Below, piece after piece: positions 18,427 through 26,936 of a stretch of 64,000 nucleotides of DNA. The notes under the pieces are model-generated. The model was not told the DNA's origin, did no database searches, and saw only the letters and a program-made list of their open reading frames with translations. The translations under genes and the position numbers were made by a program. Numbering within the stretch: position 1 is the first letter of the stretch; each line of letters starts with the position of its first letter. The DNA comes from Mangrovibrevibacter kandeliae (GTDB taxonomy: Bacteria > Pseudomonadota > Alphaproteobacteria > Rhizobiales > Rhizobiaceae), in contig NZ_JANIFJ010000001.1 of NCBI RefSeq assembly GCF_024519155.1, positions 744,001 to 808,000 on the forward strand. Direction: 5' to 3'.

Positions 18427-20253
18427 ATGTGCGGCATCGTCGGGATCATCAGCCGCGAGCCGGTCGCCGACCGGCTGGTGGATGCGCTGAAGCGCCTGGA
18501 ATATCGCGGCTATGATTCGGCCGGCGTCGCGACGCTCCAGGGCGGGACGTTGCGCCGCCGCCGCGCGGAGGGCAAGCTTGCCAATCTCGAAGCGCGGCTG
18601 AAGGCCGAGCCGCTCGCCGGCACCATCGGCATCGGTCACACCCGCTGGGCGACCCACGGCGTTCCGTCCGAGGCCAATGCCCATCCGCATGCGACAGCGC
18701 GGCTGGCGGTGGTCCACAACGGCATCATCGAGAACTTCCGCGAACTGCGCGCCGAGCTCGAGGCGGACGGCTACGGCTTCGAGAGCGAGACCGACACCGA
18801 GACCGTCGCGGTCTACGTCACCCGCGAGATCGACCGGGGCGCCGGCCCGCAGGATGCCGTCGCGGCGACGCTTGCCAAGCTTGAGGGCGCCTTCTCGCTC
18901 GCCTTCCTCTTTGCCGGCGACGAGAGCCTCCTCATTGGCGCGCGCCGGGGCTCGCCGCTCGCGATCGGCCACGGATCGGGCGAGATGTTCCTCGGCTCGG
19001 ACGCCATCGCGCTGTCGCCCTTCACCGACGCGGTCACCTATCTGGAAGACGGCGACTGGACCGTCGTCACCCATGCCGGCGCCACCATCTTCGACGCCGA
19101 GGGTCATACCGTTGAGCGGCCTGTCCGGCGCAGCAAGGGCAAGGCCTTCTACGTCGACAAGGGCAACCATCGCCATTTCATGCAGAAGGAGATCTACGAG
19201 CAGCCCGAGGTGCTGGGCCACACGCTCGGCGCCTATGTCGACATGACCAGCGGCCGCAGCCGCATCCCCGACCGCCAGGCGCTGGAATTCTCGACGGTTC
19301 GCCGCGTCGCCATCTCGGCCTGCGGCACCGGCTATCTCGCCGGGCTCACCGGGCGCTACTATCTCGAGCGCTTCGCGCGCCTCGCCTGCGACATCGACGT
19401 CGCCTCCGAGTTCCGCTACCGCGAAAGCCCGCTCGGCGACATCGACCTCGCCTTGTTCGTCTCACAGTCGGGCGAAACGGCCGACACGCTCGCCTCGCTG
19501 CGCTACGCCAAGGCCGAGGGGTTGAAGACGGCGGCCGTCGTGAACGTGCAGGAATCGACCATCGCACGCGAGTCCGACATCCTGCTGCCGACGCTGGCGG
19601 GACCGGAGATCGGCGTTGCCTCGACCAAGGCCTTCACCTGCCAGTTGATGGCGCTCGCGGCCCTCAGCATCCGTGCCGGTGTCGATCGCGGCACTATCGA
19701 CGCCCGGCAGGAGCTCGAATTTACGCGGGCGCTCGCAGAGGCGCCGCGGCTCGCCAACCTCGCGATCCGGCTCGAGGATCGCATCGAGGCGCTGGCGCGC
19801 GAGATGACGGGTTATCGCCACGCGCTCTTCCTCGGGCGCGGCTTCAGCTACCCGCTGGCTCTCGAAGGCGCGCTGAAGCTGAAGGAAATCAGTTACATCC
19901 ATGCCGAAGGTTACGCCGCGGGCGAACTCAAGCACGGGCCGATCGCGCTGATCGACGAGACAATGCCGGTCCTCGTCATCGCACCTTATGATCGCGTGTT
20001 CGAAAAGACCTTCTCGAACATGCAGGAGGTCGCGGCGCGGGGCGGGCGGATCATCCTCGTCACCGACGAGAGGGGCGCGGCGAACGCCAAGGGCATTGCC
20101 TCGGAGACGCTGGTGCTGCCGGAGATGCCGGAGATCCTGACGCCGATCGTCTACGCGATCCCGCTGCAGCTGCTGGCCTACTACACGGCGGTCCACATGG
20201 GCACCGACGTCGACCAGCCGCGCAACCTCGCCAAGTCGGTGACGGTGGAATAG
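18427..20253 (+). CDS. glmS: Glucosamine-6-phosphate synthase GlmS
   Basis: GlmS makes glucosamine-6-phosphate from fructose-6-phosphate and glutamine, the entry step to amino-sugar synthesis. The 608-residue product begins MCGIVGIIS, leaving Cys2 as the N-terminal nucleophile of the class II amidotransferase domain (to about 225). Two SIS sugar-isomerase domains follow (about 285-420 and 455-590), and the C terminus ends KSVTVE as in the family. GGAGG eight bases before ATG 18427 fixes the start. No glmS ribozyme is expected in this group, and none was seen; the leader holds the ACGGC repeat. Confidence 0.97.
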   Translation: MCGIVGIISREPVADRLVDALKRLEYRGYDSAGVATLQGGTLRRRRAEGKLANLEARLKAEPLAGTIGIGHTRWATHGVPSEANAHPHATARLAVVHNGIIENFRELRAELEADGYGFESETDTETVAVYVTREIDRGAGPQDAVAATLAKLEGAFSLAFLFAGDESLLIGARRGSPLAIGHGSGEMFLGSDAIALSPFTDAVTYLEDGDWTVVTHAGATIFDAEGHTVERPVRRSKGKAFYVDKGNHRHFMQKEIYEQPEVLGHTLGAYVDMTSGRSRIPDRQALEFSTVRRVAISACGTGYLAGLTGRYYLERFARLACDIDVASEFRYRESPLGDIDLALFVSQSGETADTLASLRYAKAEGLKTAAVVNVQESTIARESDILLPTLAGPEIGVASTKAFTCQLMALAALSIRAGVDRGTIDARQELEFTRALAEAPRLANLAIRLEDRIEALAREMTGYRHALFLGRGFSYPLALEGALKLKEISYIHAEGYAAGELKHGPIALIDETMPVLVIAPYDRVFEKTFSNMQEVAARGGRIILVTDERGAANAKGIASETLVLPEMPEILTPIVYAIPLQLLAYYTAVHMGTDVDQPRNLAKSVTVE

Positions 20254-20410
20254 CCGCCTCAGTCGACGATCGGCGGGTCGGCGATCGACAGGTTCGTGCG
20301 CAGCGCGTCGTGTCCGCACGCGTCGGCTTGAGCGCGGGGTTTTTGGGGTCCGGTTGCGCACGGCCGTCCGCCGCGCCCGGGTTGCGCGGCGTGTGGCCGG
20401 TGCGCCGCAG

Positions 20411-22366
20411 TCAGACGTCCTCGCTGAGGCTGACGACTTCGAGCGCCGGTGCCGCCTGTGGCCCGGCCAGGTCCGCCGGCTTGTAGCCGGCGACGGTGGA
20501 GCCGAGCAGCCGAAGCGCCGCCGACCTGTCATCGGCGTCGATCGCCTTCTTGATCTCGTCGAAGATGCGCGAGATCACGCCGAGTTCGACGGGCCGGGGG
20601 AAGGCCGACAGGATGCCGGGGGCCGAGGTCGGATTGAGCTGTTCGCGCACGTCCGCCAGCTCCTCGAACAGCTTCTCCCCCGGGCGCAGACCGGTGTAGA
20701 CGATCCGCACGTCGTGATCGGGGCGCAGGCCGGAGAGCCGGATCATGTTGCGCGCCAGATCGGCGATCTTCACCGGCGCGCCCATGTCGAGAATGAAGAT
20801 CCGGCCGCGACCGATCTCTGCCACGACGCCATGCGCTGCCGCCTGAAGCACCAGCAGGCAGGCCTCCTGGATCGTCATGAAGAAGCGCTCCACCTCGGGG
20901 TGGGTCACGGTGAGCGGGCCGCCGTCCTTCAGCTGCCGCTCGAAGCGGGGCACCACCGATCCGACCGAGCCGAGGACGTTGCCGAAGCGGACCGTGACGA
21001 AGCGCGTGGGGGAGTTGAAGTCCATTGCCTGGCAGTACATCTCGGCGAGCCGCTTGCTGGCGCCCATGACGCTGACCGGATTCACCGCCTTGTCGGTCGA
21101 GATCATCACCATCGCCCCGACGCCCGCCGCGACGGCCGCCTGGACGACGTTGCGCGTGCCGATCGCGTTTGTGTGCAGACCCTCGAGCGGCTGCGCCTCG
21201 ACGATCGGCACGTGCTTCAGCGCAGCGGCGTGGAACAGGATGTCCGGCTTGTGGTGGTCGACGATCCGGGTGATCGGCGCTTTCTCGCGGACATTGCCGA
21301 TGATCGAAACGACCGTCACCTGCGGATGGGACGACTGCAGCTCGATGTCGATGTTGTAGAGATTGGCCTCGCTGGCATCGAGCAGCACCAGCCGCTGCGG
21401 CTTCAGAGCCGCGATCCGGCGCGCGAGTTCGCTGCCGATCGACCCGCCCGCGCCGGTGATCATCACCACCTTGCCCCCGATCAGCGATGCCATGCGCGGC
21501 ATGTCGAGTTCGAGCGGCTTTCGCTGCAGCAGGTCTTTCAGCTGCAGGGGCCGGACCGGAGTGCCGGAGACGAAGTCTTCCGCGTCGAGGACGCTCGGCA
21601 GGCGCATGAGTTCGAGCTGCTGCGAGCGCACCGCCTCGACGAGATCGGGCAGGCGCGCATGCTTCTCGTAGTCGTCGCGATCGCGCGTGAGGATGACCGC
21701 ATGCGGCCGCTTGTCGCGTTCGGCGAAGCGGTCGATGATCTGCGGCAGGTCGTCCAGCGTGCCGAGGATCGGCACGCCCCGGATGAAGCGGCCGATCCGG
21801 CGTCCGCGCTCGTCGATGATGCCGAGGATGGCGAAGGACGGCCCGCCGCGCTCGCCCAGCACCTTGATGAACGTCTCGGCGTTGTCGCCGGCGCCGACCA
21901 GCAGCACGCGCTTGAGGTCGGAATCGTCGGTCAGGCGCCGGCGCAGGTCGCGCTGGTTTCGATACATGCGATAGAACGCGCGGGGTGAGGCGAGAAAGAC
22001 GACGAGAAACGCCCAGGCGATGCCGAGGGTCGAGCGGGGAATGTCCTCGAGCCGCGCAACCAGGAAGTGCGTCGCCGTGAAGATGAGGACGGCGATCGAC
22101 GCCGTCTGCAGGATGGCGATGAGATCGGGCAGCGAGGCATAGCGCCAGACGCCGCGGTTCATGCCGATCACCAGGCCGACGACGCCGACCACGACGCCGA
22201 ACCCGATGGTCGCCAGGGCGTAGGCCTGGATGTTGGCGAGCACGAATTCCGGTTCGAGCCGCAACAGGAGTGCGAGCAGGAATGCCGCCGATCCCATCAG
22301 GACGTCATGGCTGAGAGCGATGCCGCGCAGGGAGAGGGTCCGCATGTTGTAGTGCGGAAGATGCAT
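20411..22366 (-). CDS. CapD/FlaA1-type nucleotide-sugar dehydratase/epimerase
   Basis: A 651-residue membrane protein of the polysaccharide biosynthesis CapD family (WbpM/PglF-like), which usually acts as UDP-GlcNAc 4,6-dehydratase for surface polysaccharides. About four N-terminal membrane helices (to 135) precede a CoA-binding-like Rossmann domain (about 150-260) and the catalytic extended SDR domain, with TGAGGSIGS near 298-306 and the family form of the catalytic triad, STDKAVNPVSVMGASK, where Met replaces the usual Tyr of YxxxK. I chose ATG 22366 because GAGG lies seven bases upstream; ATG 22378 is possible. Its substrate UDP-GlcNAc would be supplied by the neighbouring glmU-glmS. Confidence 0.9.
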   Translation of the reverse strand: MHLPHYNMRTLSLRGIALSHDVLMGSAAFLLALLLRLEPEFVLANIQAYALATIGFGVVVGVVGLVIGMNRGVWRYASLPDLIAILQTASIAVLIFTATHFLVARLEDIPRSTLGIAWAFLVVFLASPRAFYRMYRNQRDLRRRLTDDSDLKRVLLVGAGDNAETFIKVLGERGGPSFAILGIIDERGRRIGRFIRGVPILGTLDDLPQIIDRFAERDKRPHAVILTRDRDDYEKHARLPDLVEAVRSQQLELMRLPSVLDAEDFVSGTPVRPLQLKDLLQRKPLELDMPRMASLIGGKVVMITGAGGSIGSELARRIAALKPQRLVLLDASEANLYNIDIELQSSHPQVTVVSIIGNVREKAPITRIVDHHKPDILFHAAALKHVPIVEAQPLEGLHTNAIGTRNVVQAAVAAGVGAMVMISTDKAVNPVSVMGASKRLAEMYCQAMDFNSPTRFVTVRFGNVLGSVGSVVPRFERQLKDGGPLTVTHPEVERFFMTIQEACLLVLQAAAHGVVAEIGRGRIFILDMGAPVKIADLARNMIRLSGLRPDHDVRIVYTGLRPGEKLFEELADVREQLNPTSAPGILSAFPRPVELGVISRIFDEIKKAIDADDRSAALRLLGSTVAGYKPADLAGPQAAPALEVVSLSEDV

Positions 22367-22862
22367 CAGGGACCTCATGCTGCACACGGACGGGCTGATG
22401 CCGATACAACCATTACGTAAGGGCCATTGAAAGAGCGCCCAGCCTGTGTAGCCGGTGAAGGCGCCCCGAGCCGACGGATCGGACGGCGGAAGTCGCACCG
22501 CTGCGCCGATGCGTGCAAGCCGGCGGCGCGGCGCTGCGGCGAAGTCGCGGAGGAAGGGTGGAGAGCGCGCCTGGACCGTCTGCCTCCGCCGATCCGTCTC
22601 TCAACTGTGGGATACGCATTGTCATACGCGGACCTCGCCTGCCGGTCGGCGCTCGTGCGGAGGGCACGCTCGCCGGGCGTTGAAGGGGGCATCGGGCCGG
22701 CTTTTGGCAGAAGCTTGGCCGTGCCGTCCAGCGGCTCGTTCCGGCGTCTGCGGCTCCCGGTGGCCGCGCCTCGACTGCCGACGTGACGGACGCCGCGTCT
22801 TCCGCTTGGACTGCCACGTCGCCTGCGGGCTGCTAGAGAGAGTGTCTGCAAGGATCGCCGCC
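22367..22862. other. Divergent intergenic region, no gene seen
   Basis: About 500 nt separate the CapD-type gene and ogt, which are transcribed away from each other. The open frames here lack ribosome binding sites and family features, so I treat the stretch as leader and promoter sequence for both genes. No terminator, repeat or RNA gene was recognised. Confidence 0.45.
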
Positions 22863-23426
22863 ATGTTGCCCGCACCGGGACTCTTCCACGTCTTCGTCAC
22901 CAGAGCCGGCTATTGCGGCATCGGTTGGTCCGGGACCCTGATCACCCGATTTCTGCTCCCCGCGGATCGCGAGGACGCGGCGACGCGGCTGATGCTGACG
23001 CGCATGCCCGGCGGGCGTGAAGGGGAACCTCGGGATCTGGTGGCCGGCGCGCTCGCTCGGGCGCGGGCCTACTTCGAGGGCGAGCGCATCGACTTCGGCG
23101 ACCTGGCGATCGGCCTCGGCGGTCAGCCCGAGTTCTTCCGGCGCATCTATGGAGAGCTGCGTGGGGTCGGCTGGGGATCGACGACGACCTACGGCGCGCT
23201 GGCCCGAGCGGTCGGCGCCGGGCCGGAGCGGGCGCGCGAGGTCGGCGTCGCGATGGCGAAAAACCCGATGCCGCTCCTCATCCCCTGCCATCGGGTTCTG
23301 GCCGCCGGCAACCGCATCGGCGGCTTCTCGGCACCAGGTGGGACGGGCGCGAAGGCAAGGATGCTCGAACTGGAGGGCTACGCGGCGCCGGCCGCCGCGC
23401 CATCGCAGCCGTCACTGTTTGATTGA
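22863..23426 (+). CDS. ogt: Methylated-DNA-protein cysteine methyltransferase
   Basis: A 187-residue O6-alkylguanine-DNA alkyltransferase, a suicide repair protein that moves the alkyl group to its own cysteine. The active-site motif IPCHRVLA (about 140-147) and the helix-turn-helix Arg finger region (SARAREVGVAMAKNPMP-like, here EVGVAMAKNP) are intact, followed by GGFSAPGG. The N-terminal RNase H-like domain is short and diverged. The Ada-type regulatory cysteines are absent, so it is Ogt/MGMT-like. The ATG at 22863 fits the domain; the frame is open further upstream but without homology features. Confidence 0.88.
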   Translation: MLPAPGLFHVFVTRAGYCGIGWSGTLITRFLLPADREDAATRLMLTRMPGGREGEPRDLVAGALARARAYFEGERIDFGDLAIGLGGQPEFFRRIYGELRGVGWGSTTTYGALARAVGAGPERAREVGVAMAKNPMPLLIPCHRVLAAGNRIGGFSAPGGTGAKARMLELEGYAAPAAAPSQPSLFD

Positions 23427-23495
23427 GCGGAGCGCCGCCTATAGAGCGGTCCGCCACCGCGCCGATCCGTCTCGTCCCCGTGATCGAAAGGAGAG

Positions 23496-23571
<76 letters not shown>

Positions 23572-23892
23572 ACGACGCCGAGGCGTCCGCAACGCACTGC
23601 GGCGTTGACCGGCGCCTCTATAACGAGACCGTGACGAGCTGTCCACCCCATTCCGCGAGGGGGAGGCGGCATCTTTCCGCAACGCACCGGCGGGGGCACG
23701 GCGGCACGAGCCGCGACGGCGCGTGGATGAAGGGTGGATTGCACCGGTTCTGGAAGCGCCTGCTTAACCCTGCGGTCCGATTCCGCTCGCCGGCACGGCA
23801 AGCGGGGCATTTGTTCACTCAAGCGAAACATCGGCGGCGGCAGGGTGGCTTCACGAAACCCCGCTTCTGCATGCGACTGGAGGACCAGCCGA
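23572..23892. other. Intergenic region before the HAD-UbiA operon
   Basis: About 320 nt between tRNA-Lys and the HAD-UbiA gene. It must hold the tRNA promoter on the minus strand and the promoter of the operon on the plus strand. An open frame continues from 23734 into the operon gene, but the start at 23893 is much better supported. No repeat or hairpin stood out. Confidence 0.45.
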
Positions 23893-25329
23893 ATGGACGT
23901 TCGCGTCGTTCGCACCGATCAGCCGATCTATGTCGACCTCGACGGGACGCTGATCAGGACGGACCTTCTCTGGGAGTCGGTGTTCCTCCTCGCCCGCCAG
24001 AATCCCCTCTCGCTCTGGCGCCTGCCGCTGTGGGCCATGAAGGGCAAGGCCGTCCTGAAGGCCGAACTGGCGCGTTGCATCGAGTTCGACGCGAGCCTGT
24101 TGCCCTATCGCCAGGAGGTGGTCGAGGAGCTCCGCCGAGCGCGGGCGGACGGCCGCAGGATCGTCCTTGCCACGGGGGCGAACGAGGTTCTGGCGCATGC
24201 GGTCGCCGAACATCTCGACCTTTTCGATGCGGTGATGGCGAGCGACGATGCGGTCAACCTGACGGCTGAGCGCAAGCTCGAGCGCATCGCGTCGATCGAG
24301 CATCCGGACGGTTTCGGCTACTACGGCAATTCACACGACGACGTCTGTCTGCTCGATGCGGCGGCCGCACCGGTCGTCGTCGCGCCGGATCGGCAGGTGG
24401 CGCAGTGGCAGCGCGGCTCCGGCGCGCCGGTGATCGCCAGGGATGGGGGCGGGTTGCGCCCGTACCTCAAGGCGATGCGTCCGCACCAGTGGATGAAGAA
24501 CCTGCTGATCTTCGTGCCGCTGGTGATGGCGCACGAATTCCTCAACCTGCCGATGGTGCTGGACGGGCTGCTCGCCTTCGTCAGCTTCTCGGCTGCCGCC
24601 TCGTCGGTCTATCTGGTGAACGATCTCCTCGACCTGACGGCCGACCGGCGCCACAAGACCAAGCGCAACCGGCCCTTCGCATCGGGCGCTGTCCCCATTC
24701 CAGGCGGTCTGGCCCTCGCGGCGGGCCTGCTCTGCTCCTCCTTCGCCATCGCCGCGCTGCTGCCGGTCGCGTTTCTGGCCATGCTGTGCAGCTACCTCGT
24801 GATGACGACGGCCTACTCGGTCTTCATCAAGCGCATGCTGCTCATCGACGTGATCGTGCTCGCCGCGCTCTACACCGTGCGCATCATCGCCGGCGCGATG
24901 GCGGCCGACGTGGAGGTGTCGTTCTGGCTGCTCGCCTTCTCGATCTTCTTCTTCCTGTCGCTGGCGCTGGTGAAGCGCTTCACCGAGCTGCAGGACTTCG
25001 GCGGCGGGGCGCATCGCTCCAAGACGGGCCGCGGCTATGTCGACGTCGATCTGGAGACCATCGGCCAGGCCGGCATGGCGTCCGGCTTCGCTGCGGTGAC
25101 GGTGCTCGCGCTCTATGTCGACAGCTCCGAGGTTCGTCACCTCTACGGCGAGCCGCGCATGATGTGGCTGCTCTGCCCGCTGGTCCTCTACATCATCGTC
25201 CGGATCTGGATCCTCGCCCGGCGCGACCAGATGCACGACGACCCCGTGGTGTTCATCCTGCGCGACTGGCGCAGCCAGATCATGATCGCGCTCGGTGCGC
25301 TGATGCTGCTGGTGTCCGCCTATGTCTGA
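23893..25329 (+). CDS. HAD phosphatase-UbiA prenyltransferase fusion
   Basis: A 478-residue two-domain protein. Residues 10-180 form a HAD hydrolase: DLDGT with nucleophile Asp15 and Asp17, a VLATGAN motif II region at 91-97 and a late GNSHDD motif (145-150). Residues 190-478 form a UbiA transferase with about eight membrane helices, MRPHQWMKNLL (195-205), the Asp-rich NDLLDLTAD (243-251) and RNRPFASG (258-265). The RPxQWxKN start resembles decaprenyl-phosphate phosphoribosyltransferases (Rv3806c type), which join a polyprenyl phosphate to PRPP; the HAD part could then remove the 5-phosphate. GGAGGA just before ATG 23893 fixes the start. It leads a four-gene run up to 28406. Confidence 0.87.
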   Translation: MDVRVVRTDQPIYVDLDGTLIRTDLLWESVFLLARQNPLSLWRLPLWAMKGKAVLKAELARCIEFDASLLPYRQEVVEELRRARADGRRIVLATGANEVLAHAVAEHLDLFDAVMASDDAVNLTAERKLERIASIEHPDGFGYYGNSHDDVCLLDAAAAPVVVAPDRQVAQWQRGSGAPVIARDGGGLRPYLKAMRPHQWMKNLLIFVPLVMAHEFLNLPMVLDGLLAFVSFSAAASSVYLVNDLLDLTADRRHKTKRNRPFASGAVPIPGGLALAAGLLCSSFAIAALLPVAFLAMLCSYLVMTTAYSVFIKRMLLIDVIVLAALYTVRIIAGAMAADVEVSFWLLAFSIFFFLSLALVKRFTELQDFGGGAHRSKTGRGYVDVDLETIGQAGMASGFAAVTVLALYVDSSEVRHLYGEPRMMWLLCPLVLYIIVRIWILARRDQMHDDPVVFILRDWRSQIMIALGALMLLVSAYV

Positions 25330-25477
25330 TGCGCCGCGGCATTAACCCGGCATTCACCGTGCCTGCATGAGCGACCGCTTCGTGTCCACTGAATGCCCGA
25401 CGCTTAACCCATATCCTATGGCTGGCTTGTAGATTTCGATCCGCGAACGTTCGGCGGGCAGCCTGCGAGGCGACGTG

Positions 25478-25915
25478 ATGATGAAATTCATACCCTTCAT
25501 CCTGTTCACCGTGTTCACCAACGCGGCGGCGCAGCTGATGTTGAAATACGGCATGATGCAGCTCGGGCCGCTGTCCTTCGCGGGCGTGAACCCCGTGCTG
25601 AAGATCCTGCAGATCGTCTTCAGCCCGTGGGTCTTCTTCGGCTTGTGCACCTTCGTGCTGTCGATGGCCTCCCATCTCTTCGTGCTGTCGAAGGTCGAGC
25701 TGTCCTTCGCCTATCCCTTCCTGTCGCTCGCCTATGTGGCGGTGGCGTTCTTCGCCTTCCTGCTGTTTCGCGAGGAGATCGGTGTGCTGCGGATCGCCGG
25801 CATCGCGCTGATCTGCCTCGGCACGGTCTTCATCGCCCAGAGCGGCTCCAAGATTCACGGCGAGGGCGATGTTGCCGCACTCGCGACCAAGGCATCGAAC
25901 GAGGTGACCCGATGA
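25478..25915 (+). CDS. SMR/EamA-like small membrane transporter
   Basis: A 145-residue protein with four hydrophobic helices (about 4-22, 48-66, 75-97 and 104-121), the layout of small multidrug resistance proteins and of the ArnE/ArnF flippase subunits. In this setting a flippase for a polyprenyl-phosphate sugar is more likely than drug export, but that rests on context. A conserved Glu of true SMR drug pumps in helix 1 is not apparent. GAGG precedes ATG 25478 (ATG 25481 also possible). The stop overlaps the next start (ATGA). Confidence 0.8.
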   Translation: MMKFIPFILFTVFTNAAAQLMLKYGMMQLGPLSFAGVNPVLKILQIVFSPWVFFGLCTFVLSMASHLFVLSKVELSFAYPFLSLAYVAVAFFAFLLFREEIGVLRIAGIALICLGTVFIAQSGSKIHGEGDVAALATKASNEVTR

Positions 25916-26925
25916 AACACATCCTGTTCGGCGGCGACGGCTTCGTCGGTCGCCACCTGGCCCAGAAGCTCGTCGACGACGGCGAGGAGGTGATCGTCGC
26001 CGACATCGCCAGGAGCGATCTCGCGCACTACGCCCGCTGCACCCATGTTGCGACCGACGTCACCGATCCCGCGGCCGTGCGCCGGGTGCCGATGACGGCC
26101 GACGACATGGTCTACAACCTGTCGGCCAAGATGCTGTCGCCGATCCAGGTGCGCGCGAAGCGCCACGACTTCTTCTATCCCGTGAACTACCACGGCACCA
26201 AACACATCATCGAGGCCATGGACGCCGTCGGCGCGCCCCGTCTCGTGCATTTCACGACCGACATGATCTACGGCCACACGGTGACCACGCCGATGACCGA
26301 GGATCACCCTGTGGCCCCCCTCGGCGAGTACGGCCAGTCCAAGCTCGACACCGAGCATCTCGCCGCCGAGTGGCGCGAGCGCGGCATGAGGATTTCCTTG
26401 TTCCGGCCGCGCCTGATCATCGGTCCCGGGCGGCTCGGCATCCTGGAGAAGCTGTTCAAGCTGATCGACGCCAACCTGCCGGTGCCGATGATCGGTTCGG
26501 GGCGGAACCCCTACCAGTTCATCTCGGTGTTCGACTGCGCCGAAGCCGCCCGTCTCGCCTGGAAGGCGGGGGTGCCGAACGAGGCGTACAATCTCGGCTC
26601 GCTCAATCCCCCTCCTGTGAAGAAGCTGCTCGGCGACCTCGTGCGCCATGCCGGGTCGAAGTCGATCCTGGTCCCGACGCCGGGCTGGGCCGTCAAGCGC
26701 ACACTCGACGTCCTCGACCTCCTGAACAGGCCGCTGATGGACCCGGAGCAGTACCTCATCGCTGACGAGGAGTGCGTGCTCGACGTCTCCAAGGGTGCAC
26801 GCGACCTCGGCTGGGTGCCGCAGTACCGCGACGAGGACATGCTGATCGCCGCCTATTCCGAATATCGGGCCAAGCGCACCGGCACGGCCGCCGGCACTGC
26901 GCCCTACGCGCAACCGGCCGAATGA
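25912..26925 (+). CDS. NAD-dependent epimerase/dehydratase (extended SDR)
   Basis: A 337-residue extended short-chain dehydrogenase that acts on sugars, usually nucleotide sugars but possibly lipid-linked ones. The cofactor motif GGDGFVG is at residues 7-13 with Asp31 after the second strand (NAD preference), the Ser/Thr of the active site lies in HFTTDMIYG (113-121), and the catalytic Tyr140/Lys144 are in YGQSK. The start overlaps the stop of the transporter gene by four bases, so the two are tightly coupled. The substrate is unknown. Confidence 0.87.
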   Translation: MKHILFGGDGFVGRHLAQKLVDDGEEVIVADIARSDLAHYARCTHVATDVTDPAAVRRVPMTADDMVYNLSAKMLSPIQVRAKRHDFFYPVNYHGTKHIIEAMDAVGAPRLVHFTTDMIYGHTVTTPMTEDHPVAPLGEYGQSKLDTEHLAAEWRERGMRISLFRPRLIIGPGRLGILEKLFKLIDANLPVPMIGSGRNPYQFISVFDCAEAARLAWKAGVPNEAYNLGSLNPPPVKKLLGDLVRHAGSKSILVPTPGWAVKRTLDVLDLLNRPLMDPEQYLIADEECVLDVSKGARDLGWVPQYRDEDMLIAAYSEYRAKRTGTAAGTAPYAQPAE

Positions 26926-26936
26926 GGACCGCCCCC

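Noticed and set aside
20354-21988. Plus-strand frame of 544 codons opposite the CapD-type gene
   Set aside because: Antisense to a conserved dehydratase; no start signal or domain.
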